Assembly: GCA_001598975.1 (NCBI GenBank)
Contig: BBXU01002346.1
Span: 1-23,611, forward strand
From: Parachlorella kessleri
Taxonomy: Eukaryota > Chlorophyta > Trebouxiophyceae > Chlorellales > Chlorellaceae
Direction of reading: 5' to 3'
DNA: 23,611 nucleotides
In this document: piece after piece, positions 1 to 15,300 of the stretch
How positions within the stretch are numbered: position 1 is the first letter of the stretch
Layout of the letters: the number at the start of each line of letters is the position of its first letter
The notes under the pieces: generated by a model
The model's database searches: none
Told to the model about the DNA's origin: nothing
What the model saw: the letters and a program-made list of their open reading frames with translations, nothing else
Position numbers and translations under genes: made by a program

Positions 1-4940
<4,940 letters not shown>

Positions 4941-5050
4941 TACTGTCACCTGGAGACCAGAGCATCACCTTCCATGTTACCTGATGTTCAGAGCTGGTCT
5001 CTTGCAGGAGGAGATCATGGACTGAGTGGCCGGCTTGCACGGCAAGGGCG

Positions 5051-5082
5051 GGCCGCAGCCCACAGCGCTGTGGGCTGCGGCC
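5051..5082. repeat. Perfect 32-bp palindrome
   Basis: The left half GGCCGCAGCCCACAGC is followed with no spacer by its exact reverse complement GCTGTGGGCTGCGGCC. It lies 111 nt after the predicted RAD50 stop. As RNA it would form a very GC-rich hairpin; as DNA, a cruciform. It is too long and lacks the sequence of a histone 3' stem-loop, and it has no T-run that would suggest an intrinsic terminator. Confidence 0.97.
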
Positions 5083-5801
5083 AAGACGTTTCACCTCGAG
5101 GCAGGATTTGCAGCCAGCAGCTCTTCAGCAACGGCGCCTGCCCGACTGCGGCGGGTATCACACTGAAAGCGTGTGGTGTTCGGAGATGGCCCCCATGCTC
5201 TAGCTGAAAAGCACTACACTATGCAGCAGCCAGGTGTGTGGGTAATGGTAAATTGGGTGCGTTCCCGCGACTCATTTGTATTGATTGCAGGTACTTGGGT
5301 TTAGTACAGACAGTGCTGCTATCGGTTTCACGTAGTATGCCGTCCAGTCCAGGCCAGTCTAGTGTTTGCCCAGGTTCAGTGAGGGTCTTAAATTAAATGT
5401 CTATCAGGGCTGTCCGTCTAGCTAGTGGTTCCCTCTATCAAGGCTTGACCAGAGCGCTAGAGCCGCTAGTTAGGTGACTGTCAGTTGTGTCCCAGGAGGC
5501 AGGGTCTGGTAAAAAAAGAGCAGCGAGGTGTCCCTCCATTACCTTCTCCCCTAAGAAGGCCGAGCATGCATCACTGCTCCATTGTCCAGTAGCATTGGAA
5601 TGACCGCATGGAGTGACCAAGGAGGACCTCAAGATTCTGCTTTCTGCACTGTATCCCCTGCTTGCAGCGTGAGATTTGCTCACCTGTGCCATACGCGTGC
5701 CTTGCTCTCTTCCCTTGCTAGCCCCGCTAGCAGCAGTCAACACACCACGAGGCAGGCCGCCCACGCTCCCTCCCTCACTTGCTGTCACGCTGTATTCAGG
5801 T

Positions 5802-6099
5802 TGCGCTCACTTGCCGGCTCTGCTGTCAAAGCCACCTCTGCAACTATGTCTCCCAGCTGTACAAGTACCTGGACGACGTCCTTGCCAACTTGGGGCTAAT
5901 GAAGAGTTCAAGGCCGCGCACGCTGAGGGCGTCGAGCCTTGCCAAGGCACCCCTGTACATAGCACCTTGGGAGACTCGACGCCCTTGGCGTGGGCGGCTT
6001 TGAACTCTTCATAAACCCAAACGACGTCGTCCAAGTACTTGTATATCTGGGAATAGCTGCAGAGGTGGCAATGACACCAGGTGAAAGAAGTGAGCGCAG
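5802..6099. repeat. Long imperfect inverted repeat (hairpin), exon-derived
   Basis: The left arm (about 5802-5950) and the reverse complement of the right arm (about 5961-6099) align over their whole length with an 8-nt and a 2-nt gap and scattered mismatches. Shared blocks include TGCGCTCACTT, GCCACCTCTGCA, ACAAGTAC.TGGACGACGTC and TATGAAGAGTTCAA (left copy AATGAAGAGTTCAA). The loop is only about 10-14 nt. Read on the - strand, the right arm has an acceptor-like CTCTGCAG followed by an open frame (SQIYKYLDDVVWVYEEFKAA) that ends near CCCAAG|GTGC, so the arms look like a captured intron-exon fragment of another gene. The left arm carries the same exon with a disrupted frame. I do not recognise the source protein. 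It could be a small-RNA precursor hairpin or a MITE-like element. Confidence 0.85.
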
Positions 6100-6125
6100 T
6101 TGGGCTGGCAGCAGTTCTAACTGCT

Positions 6126-6184
6126 GTTAGGTTAGCTCAGCTCAGTTAGTTTAGCCCAACTATAGTTAGGTTAGCTCAGCTCAG
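6126..6184 (+). repeat. Two 20-bp direct repeats, 39 bp apart
   Basis: GTTAGGTTAGCTCAGCTCAG occurs at 6126-6145 and 6165-6184. Just upstream is GCAGTTCTAACTGC (a short palindrome), and GTTGGGCT at 6099 is matched by AGCCCAAC at 6153, so the right flank of the large hairpin has its own small nested inverted repeats. They lie 185-243 nt upstream of the FANCM start. Confidence 0.85.
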
Positions 6185-6258
6185 ATCGTGACAGGCACAG
6201 CACGGCCGGACAAAATCCCTTCTTCACGCAAGAGGTACTGCAACTACCAGTTATGCAT

Positions 6259-6263
6259 TGTAA
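6259..6263 (+). terminator. Candidate poly(A) signal TGTAA
   Basis: TGTAA is the usual chlorophyte polyadenylation signal. This is the only copy that I find on the + strand between the RAD50 stop and the next gene, and it lies about 100 nt before the FANCM start codon. If used, RAD50 has a ~1.3-kb 3' UTR. The motif is short, so chance occurrence is possible. Confidence 0.3.
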
Positions 6264-6289
6264 AGTTCATACGCTATGATGCCGTGCAT

Positions 6290-6368
6290 CTTTTGTATTT
6301 TATGTAGTGAATATGGCCGTGCATGATGGCTAGCAGCCTCGTTTGTGGCCTCGGAGCGCGCAGCTCCC
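6290..6368 (+). promoter_or_regulatory. Possible FANCM core promoter / 5' leader
   Basis: A TATA-like GTATTTTATG lies at about 6296-6305 and would place transcription start near 6325-6335. Two out-of-frame ATGs at 6323 and 6326 lie at or just upstream of that point. The chosen start ATG at 6369 sits in CTCCCATGG, a favourable initiation context. Confidence 0.25.
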
Positions 6369-9300
6369 ATGGACGACGACTGGGTAGGTATCCCAAAGCT
6401 ACAAGCCAGAACTATGGTAGCTGGCTATGCCGCGAACTAAAGCTTCGCTGCGGTCAAAAGCATGCGCTGCTTGATTACTGTGATGTCTTCTCGCTGTGGA
6501 CGAGGTCCAAGTTAAAACTGTTCATATAAGCTTTTGCCGTTGCCCTTCAGGACTTGGATTTGGATGCCTTGGACCAGCTTGCTGCGCTCGAACAGCAGGC
6601 CCTTGCACAGCGACAGCAGGTCGTGCACCAACAGCAACAAACACCGTGGGTGCTCCCTGGCCCAGCCGCTCATTGGTCTTGCCCAGCTAGCCATGTGCAG
6701 CAGTGGCAGCAGCATCAAGTTCCGCCGCCGCCGCCGCAGCAGCAGCCATGGCAGGGAGCTTACTCAGCACAGCACATCCAGCAGGGCGCTGATCCATCCT
6801 CTGGCGGAGCGCTGCCTCAGAGAACCACAGAAAATGTCGTGCACCAACAGCAGGAGCTTCACCGCCCACAGCCATTGGCGAAGCCTGGTTCCAGCGCACA
6901 TGAGCCAAGTCCTTCTGTACGGCCTTTTGCAGAGAGTACGCGTCCTAGGCAGCAGCCCAGCGCGCAGGCAGGGCCATCATGGAAACCCAACCAGCCTGTT
7001 CCACATCAGTTTGATGCACCACAGCAACAGCAACAGCAGCAGGTCTGGCAGCGGCAGGACCCTCAGCAGCAGGCTAGCCAAGGAGTGTATTGGCAGCCAG
7101 CGCCACAAAACGCAGCGCATGCCCCGGGAGCAACAGGTCCAAACTTTGCTCCGCAAAATGGCCGAATCAGTGGAGGTGGCAAAAATGTTGGCAGTGTGCA
7201 GCGGCTGCCCTCTGCAGCGCAGGCCCAGCCCCAGCACAAGCAGCAGCAGCAGCAGCAGGGCAAGCCCAACAGTGCACCGTCACAACTTAAGCAGGCAGGT
7301 GTATTTGCTTTGCTCGCCCATGCGTATGGCTGTCGATTGCGTGTACAACTGCATAGGGGGATGTGAGCACAGCTGAAACCAACTGGCTGAGATCGGCTCT
7401 ATAATGCTGGCATTGGCCTTCAATGAGGGCCTTGCTTTGCTCTACAGGCCAGTCTGTACTCGCTTTGGAGCAGCCGCACGGTCGCGCCCCTGCCCAGTGC
7501 GAGTAGGGCTGGGTTGGGCAGTGGAGGCAGCGGCAGCGGCGGCAGCGGCTCTGCTTCGCTGGCACAGGTTGTCCAGCATGGCATGGCGCCAGCGCCAGCT
7601 TCTGGATGGCAGCAGCAGCAGCAGCTTAGCAGCGGTGCCCACCAGCAGGACAGGGCCGGGCTTGGCAGCTTGGCGCAGAGTGGGCCCAGCTCTGTTGGTC
7701 TGCACCCTGTCCGGCCACCTCAACAGCAGCAGCACCAGCAACGCCAGCCGGCATGGCATCCAAACCCTGGCTCTGGCAGTCACCCTGGTTGCCAGCCCTT
7801 GCAAGCTGCTGCACACTCTGCCAGAAGTGTAGGCGCTGTGCGGGCAGCAATGGCTCCTGGTCAGCAGCCTTCCGGGCATAAGCTGCCTGTAGTGCAGCAG
7901 CAAGACATGCCCAGGCCGCAGGGCCCCCCAGCAGCAGGAACATGTACCAGAAATCCATCAGCAGGAGGCTGCGGCACAGCTGCTGAGCATGCTGCGCAGC
8001 ACGACTTGCGGCAGGCGGCAGGAGAAGCACTGGCGGCAGGTTGGCTCGCACCAAGCTTGGGTCATGGCACCGCCACCGCTGCCAACGCCACAGGCCAGCA
8101 GCAGCAACGACAGCAGGAGGGACAGGACATTGCTCGACATCGCCAGCAACGTCAAGGCCACAATATGCCACTGGTGGCAGACACATTTTGCCTCAAAAGC
8201 GTCGCTGATGCCCATGTAGCGGGCGAGGTCATGCAGGGGCCGCCTCAGGTGCAGCAGGAGCAGCTGCTGCACAGCCACACAAGGCCAGCTGGCACAGTTG
8301 GAGATGTCATAGACCTCTGCGAAGATGAGGGGCAGTGGGTGGGAGGGGGTGCTGCTGCCCATAAAGCGCACCAGCCTCAGCACGATCAGCAGAAGCAGCA
8401 GCAGCAGCAGCAGCAGCAACACTGCACAGCAAGCCGGCAGCAGGAGCAGCAGGTGCACCGCCCTCATCAGCAGACGCAGCAGCAGCCCCAGCTGCCCGCC
8501 AATGGTCAGTATGAGGACGACTGGGCAGACTTTCCCAGCGTCTCCCCAGGGCTGTGGGACGTCCCCAGCAACAACATTGGCGCTCCCGCTGGCACTGCTG
8601 CAGCCACAGGGCCTTATGATCCCCAGGAGCACACGCCTGCTGCGGCTGCTGCCAGGCCACTGTGGCAGGAGGCGCAGCTGTCAGGAGGTGCAGCAGCGGC
8701 CGCAGCAGCAGGAGCTGGGCAGGAAGGGGAGAGTGGCTGCATGTCTGCTTTGGCAGGAGGGGTGGAGGGCGGGGAGGATGTGCTGCCAGTAGCAGAGGGT
8801 GGGGAGGCGGGGTACCTTGTAGACTGTCGGACCACCTCTGGCGGCATCCAGCTGCACAGGTGAGCTGGAGATGACAAATGTTTTTGAATGGTTTACTGCC
8901 ACTGGCCAACTGGTTGGCGATCACTGCCTACTGCATGCTGGGGCCCTGTCAAGGCACTGCCACTGGCCAACTGGTTGGCGATCACTGCCTACTGCGTGCT
9001 GGGGCCCTGTCAAGGCTTCCCAGTGAGCTCAGCACCCCTGCCGGCTGCTTTGAGGGCTGCAGAGTATCGCCTGTCGGCTCGACAGCCATGTGTTCAGCGG
9101 TGCACTGCCAGCGATCTGACGATCTTACCGCTGCTCACCCCATAACTGACGCCTTGGTGCATGCCCGGTGCAGCTTCAACGCGCGGCACTGGGTGTACCC
9201 CAAGGGCGTCCAGGAGCGGCGCTATCAGCTGAGCTGCATCGAAACCGCCCTGCTGCACAACACGCTGGTGTGCCTGCCCACCGGGCTGGGCAAGACCCTC

Positions 9301-12300
9301 ATTGCTGCGGTGGTCATGCATAACTTCACGCGCTGGTTCCCCCAGGTAAGCACAGGGGAGAGGAACTATGGTGGACCCGGCCTACAGTAAGGCCAGGACC
9401 TACGCTAGATGTATGGCGGACTGCTTTCATGTTGGTTTTGGGGTATTAGACGGACTTTGTAACACATGTGAAGGGTGATAAGCCGTTGCGGAACAGTATC
9501 GCAGGCCAGGCAAGGCCCAGCTGCCCTGTTTGGATAAACCCACTGTGGGTCGTGGTCCGGCTGGTGGGGAATACAAGAGGGAGGTCGCATCCTCCAGCGC
9601 CGGAAGGCTGCTTGGATGCTGGTCCACTCTTTTTGGATGGCTTGCATGTTTGTGTACAAGCCCCACCGGTTTCCGCGCCCCAATCGCAGGGCAAGGTGGT
9701 GTTTGTGGCGCCCACGCGGCCGCTGGTCAACCAGCAGATCGATGCCTGCTACAACTTCATGGGGGTCTCAAAGACAGCCATGGCGGAGCTCACAGGTAGG
9801 CGGGGGGGGGTGGGGGGGGGGCTCTGGGGCTGCCTTGTGGCTGAAAGCTCACTGTTCTGGTGTGTCCACCTGTCTCCTGAAGCCTTCACCTCTGCCTGCC
9901 TGCCCACCTGCCCACACTGCCTGCCTGCGTGCCCGCCTGCAAATGCGAGTTTCTTTGGGCGGTACATGAATTCACGGCACTTACATGAAGCCTTCCATGC
10001 ATGCCTAAACTGGTTTGCTCATGCAGCAGCTCACAGCATTTCTCTGTGCACCAAGGCTCCGCTCGTCTCTCACCCATGCTCCTGCGGTCCTGCATCTGCC
10101 ACAGTATGCCGCCTGGCAACAGCCCAGGGGTTACAGCTGTCTCACCAGCGGGGCCCAGCACTGCCTGTCTTTCCCCCTGCAGGCACCGTCAAGCAGGAGG
10201 AGCGGCAGCGGCTCTGGCAGCAGGAGCACATGCGCATCTACTTTGCCACCCCACAGACGTTCTACAACGATGTGAAGAAGGGTGCGTGAAGCTGCGAAAA
10301 GCTGGTCCTGATTCTGCGTTGGCTTCTTTGATGCCAGGGGTCATGGCAGTGTTGGGGCTGACGGGCTCGGCTGGCATGGGCGAGCCTACACATGCAACAA
10401 ACAGCAGGAGCAGCACTTGCCAGTGTGCCTGGCAATAACACGGGGTGTTGGCCCATAGCAACTGCCATCACCATCAGTGCCCATAAACAACGCCTGTCTT
10501 CTGGGCCGCGGACATTGTGGACACACATGCTGCCATTGGCGCCCTTGCCAACGCATCCATGCATGAGATGCTGCAGGGATCTGCCCCTACGAGAAGGTGG
10601 TGTGCCTCATTGTGGATGAGTGCCACAGAGCCACAGGTGCGCAGAACAGCTTTACATAGGTCTTCCTCCGGCGTTGCTTCTTGACGTCCTGACGTCCCAA
10701 ATCCGAATCCGTCATTCCTGGGCATGTCAAGGTTGCCGGTAACGGAGCTGCATGGGCTCCACACAGCGGCTCTCAGATTGGCTGAATCATGCCTGCCTTG
10801 CTGCCTGGGATTACACCATCCTGCTGGTCTTGCCGCATGCCTGCACTAAGGCAACGGGGACCGCCCCCCTTGCAGGCAACTACGACATCGTGAATGCCGT
10901 GAAGCACATGCGGCAGCACAAGTGCAAGTTCCGGGTGGTGGGGCTCAGCGCGACGCCCGGCAGCGACGCCAGCAAAGTGCAGGTGGGGGCAGCAGAGCGC
11001 CGCAGGCAAAGCAAGGGGCCTCCTGGCAGCGGGCGCGCTTGGCAGTGTACCCACTCCCCTGGGCTTTGCGCAAGAAGCTTGGACACACACGCATTTGATA
11101 GGCGTTTCTTACTGTACTGCTAGGCCTTTGCCATGATTGGTTGCTTAGGGTAGGGCCCGGAGGGGAGACTGCTGACGAGAGCGTGCTGGCAACGGGGTTG
11201 TGGGATGGGCAGCTGGGTTGTGGGATGGCAGCCAGGGCAGAAAATTAAAGTGCCGTGGCTGGTGCAGGAGGTGATAGACAGCCTCATGGTGTGCCGGGTG
11301 GAGCACCGCACCGAGAGCGATGCTGAGGTGCTGCCGCATGTGCACCAGAAGGACATAGATGTGGAGGTGGGTGCCGGCTCTGGTATACTTATCCCTATCA
11401 GCGGGGATGAGTAAGGTTAAGAGGAGGGCAAGGCGGGAAGGCGCAACCCCATACATGTTTGTTTGTGTACTACCCGCTCTACCTGTCCCCCTGCTTTTGC
11501 AGGCTCGTGCTCTGGAGAGCGAAGCACACCCAAGAGGGGGAGTCGCATACCCTGCTGCTGCTACTGCTCTTCTGTTGTCTGCGGTTCGAAGCTCCTTGTG
11601 CTAACCTGCTGCCGCCGCCGCCGCCGCAGATTGTAGAGCCCAGCCGGGAGGTGGAGCTCCTGCGGCAGTCGCTGCTGCAGCTGCTGCGGCAGGTGGTGGG
11701 GCAGCTGGCGGGATCGAGGGTGAGCGCTGGCGCTGGTGTCACCCCTGCTTTACCTCTCACAATCCAAAAGAAGCCTTCCAGTAGAGGTGCATTGTGTATG
11801 AAACATGGACTGATGTGCAAGACCCGCCAAGGGCACGGACATTGCCATGCTGAGCGCATGGGATGGAAGGATACTCATGAACGAATTATCAACCAAAGGA
11901 CTGGGATGTCATGAATCATAACCCACCTGAGGATCTGCGTCCTGCCTAGGCTGCCTACCCTTGTGCATCCAGCGCTGCCTAGGGCTTGCCATGCTGCGCC
12001 CAGGTGTACCAAGGCACCAACGATGCCGAGCGTGTCAGCCGCTACATGCTGCTGTCCCAGCGGAATGTCTACCAGGAGCGGGGGGGCCAGGTCAACTTTG
12101 GCGTGATGCAGCTGTTCCAGCAGGTGGACAATTCTTTATATGGCGGAGCTCCTGCCCTGGTGCAGGGGTTACTCGCTCCCTGTAGGGATAGAGTGCTTTC
12201 AGGCGGCTAGCTGAGCGATGGCATGGCCTCCACACGTGTCGCCCATGGCTGGCAGCAGACTGTGGTGGGGCAGGCGAAGGGCGTGCCCTTTGAAGGGGGG

Positions 12301-15300
12301 ACTAGGGGGCCACTGGCGCTTCCGCGGTGTTTACGCAGTGGGGCCATCAGTCGCCCCAGCATCATGCTATCCTGGGAGTGAGCTATGTTGCCTTGTTTGC
12401 GCTGCAGGGCATGTTCCTGGCCGACCTGCGGGACCAGATGGACCTCTATGGCCTCTCACAGGTACGTCCTCTCACAGGTACGGCCTCTCAGAGGTATGTC
12501 TACTCTTCAGTGATTAGGGTTGTGCCTAGTGAGGAAGGGCCTCATGAGGTAGGGAGCTGCTTGTGACGCTTTGGGCGCAGTGCACGCCTACCACACTGCA
12601 GCAGCTGCCCTGGGGGGGGGGGGCGGAGGGGCCAGCATTCAAGCGCAAGGCTGCGAAGCCCTGTAGCCGGGGTGAGTGTTGTTTTGCCTCAATGGAGCAT
12701 GCATGTGCATTTCTTGCAGGACCGCTGGCCCATGCATTACCAGATCAACCAAGGCCAATAATTCTACATTGGCCGGCCCCTGCAGGCTCTGACCTACCTG
12801 AACCTAAAGCTGGCAGACAACTGGGGCGCCAAGAAGCTCGTCACCAACCCCATCTTTGGGCAGGTCTGCCCAAGGATGCCTACCCCTGCTTGCGTGGCAC
12901 CTGTTCTAGTGCAACAGCCGAAAGATGCATTCTTCAGTCCCCCCGAAGGGCATGTGATAGGGCAGCTGTTTGGCCATCATTAATGCCGGCCCCGTGCCAG
13001 CCGCTTCGCCGCCCCTGGCTCCCTGCAAGTGGTTGGGCGCCATGGGGGCGTGCCGCCCACATGCTCCCCACATGCGCTCCCTTTCCTGGTGCGTGGGCGT
13101 GCAGTTCCGGCAGCAGCTGGAGGCGTGCTTGCGGGCGTGTGCCCAGTCTCCCAAGATGAAGAAGCTGGTGGAGGTGCTGCGGGCACACTTCCAAGTAGGG
13201 TTGGGACATGGGCCATGTTTTGCATGAAACCTTGCCTCTCTTTGTGATTTGCGGGCTCCAACCGTAGTATGAAGAAGCTGGCGGAGGTGACGCGGGCACA
13301 CTTCCAGGTGAGACAGGGGGGGGGGAAGCAGTGGCGGGAAGTGGGCTCGAGTCCTTGCCCCCTGGCTGTGGTTCATGGGCTCCAGTTAGGTATGAGTCAT
13401 ACTTCCAGGTGGGACATGGGGGCTAGGTGTGGCATGCAGGTGCCCTTGCCTCTAGCGTGGGGGTTGCGGGCCCCCTTCCTGGTATGAATGCCCTGCTGAA
13501 TTTCGTGTCTCGGTCGGATCCGGTCCTGGTTTGTGGCGCATGTTTCTACAAAACCTTGCCTGCATGGCCGCTGCGCCATGCAGATGCTTTCCCAAGCCTG
13601 CACCCTGCACTCTACCTCGGGCTGATGCGCCTTTCCAGCCTGAGGATCAATGGAATGTCACTGCTATGTCTGAAGTATAATCCCGAATGGCCACGCTTCT
13701 CATACTCATGACATTTTGAAGACATTTCAGCCGCAGCAGAGTGTGATGGGTGGAAGCGCGCTGCTTGCACGAGGTGCGCTGGAGCCGAGCAGCGCGGAGC
13801 GAGTCATGGGTGTGATATTGCTGGTGCTTGCAGGAGGGTGCGATGGAGGCGGGCAGCGTGGGGCGCGTCATCATCTTCACAAACCTGCGGGAGAGTGTAA
13901 ACGAGATTGTGGAGTCGCTAAAAGCCCACGAGCCGCTCATCACAGCGAGGTGCGTACCAAGTGCTTGGACACAGGTTTGAGCCCCCCACTTGCTAAGCTG
14001 GCGGAGAGCCAGCCTGCTGCTGCTGGTCAGCAGGAGCATGTGACCTGAATCGGGAAGGAACAGGCCATGCATGCTACCGGCCGCGGTGCCATCGCATGCC
14101 TCCCTTGTGGTCTATGCCTGTCGTCACGTGTGTCAGCACGGCTGCTGCAGGATGTTCATTGGCCAGGGGGGCGGGGCGGGCAAGTCGGGCGGCACGGGCA
14201 TGCGGCAGAAGGAGCAGAAGGCGGTGCTGGCAGACTTTAGGGCCGCCAAGTTCAACGTGCTGGTGGCCACATCTATTGGGGAGGAGGGGCTGGACATACC
14301 ACAGGCAAGCCAGCATCTTGTGGGCGACAGTTTTTCATATCGCAACCGGAAACCGATGGCAGCTGCCGCTGGTATGCCCGGCAGTATGCTGGAGATACCA
14401 CAGGCAAGCCAGCCAGCAGGCAATAAATGGGCTTCGTAGCCAAATGCTATACACAGCTGCTGCTGGTGCGCTCCGCAGTTCGCTGGGTGTGCTGGCTTTG
14501 CAAGCCAGCGGTCATGGGCACTGTTACGGTGGCTTGTGAGAGATCCCTCCCTGTCTTGGCAGCCACGCCATGCATGGGCCTGTCCATTCCTAGGAATGAG
14601 GGCTGATTCCGTGGTGGTGCTGCTACATCATTGACGTGCCCCGCTTATCCCACCCCCAATCATCCACCCGCCCACCCACAGAAGCACACTTCTGCTACGC
14701 CAGCGGTGAACCAGCACTCGCTCCCTCTGTCAGACGCATGAGGAAGCCGCCCCCCCGCTGCAGGTAGACCTCATCGTGTGCTATGACGCCACGGCCTCCC
14801 CCACCCGCGCCATCCAGCGCATGGGGCGCACGGGGCGGCACCGGGAGGGGCGCGTGGTGTACATCCTGGCGGCAGGCAAGGAGGCGGAGAAGTACAAGAG
14901 CATCGAGCAGGTGAGAGAGCCAGGGCTTCTGGACTGGGCTGGAGATAGACTGGTGGGCTGGGCTGTTTTGACTATTAAAGGCTACCACAGCCTGCAGCTA
15001 TGTGTTTTCTGCATGGCATGACCGCTCTGTTCCGAGCTCGTGGCTGCCCGGCGTTGCTGCTACCATCATGGTTGCCTGCTGACCGGTGAGGCCTGCACCG
15101 CCGAGACTGCCTGCATGCAATGCCCTTTCCGCCCCCCCACACCGACCCTCCTTCTCTGCTGGAGGTTCCACCCCCTTTTTTAGCATGGTGGCAGGTAGTG
15201 CGAACAGGGAGTGAGAGTTAAGCTGGACGAACAGAACTGGTTGCAGAATGCGCCTGAGCCTTTTATATTAGTAAGGGCGGCACGGAGTGCGAACAGAGAG

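Larger units (their letters stand above)
4941..6368. other. Intergenic spacer / RAD50 3' region
   Basis: This stretch of 1428 nt has no ORF that I can assign. It contains, in order: the possible alternative RAD50 end (EEIMD-stop, 5008-5025), a perfect 32-bp palindrome (5051-5082), a ~300-bp imperfect inverted repeat (5802-6099), a pair of 20-bp direct repeats (6126-6184), a TGTAA element (6259-6263) and a weak TATA-like stretch near 6296. If the TGTAA is the RAD50 poly(A) signal, all the repeats lie in a ~1.3-kb RAD50 3' UTR. Otherwise they are untranscribed spacer. Confidence 0.6.

Noticed and set aside
5051..5082. Intrinsic terminator or histone stem-loop
   Set aside because: No U-run follows, the organism is eukaryotic, and the stem is far longer than and unlike the histone 3' stem-loop.
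6126..6184. CRISPR-like direct repeats
   Set aside because: Only two copies, eukaryotic context, no cas genes, and no regular spacers.
6534..7376. 280-codon + frame parallel to exon 2
   Set aside because: It is the Ser/Arg-rich +1 shadow of the Gln-rich frame, which alone connects by phase to both neighbouring exons.
8878..9390. 170-codon frame running into the first helicase exon
   Set aside because: Its first part is the 61-bp intronic tandem repeat. Family alignment begins only at [10 protein letters not shown], after the acceptor at 9173.
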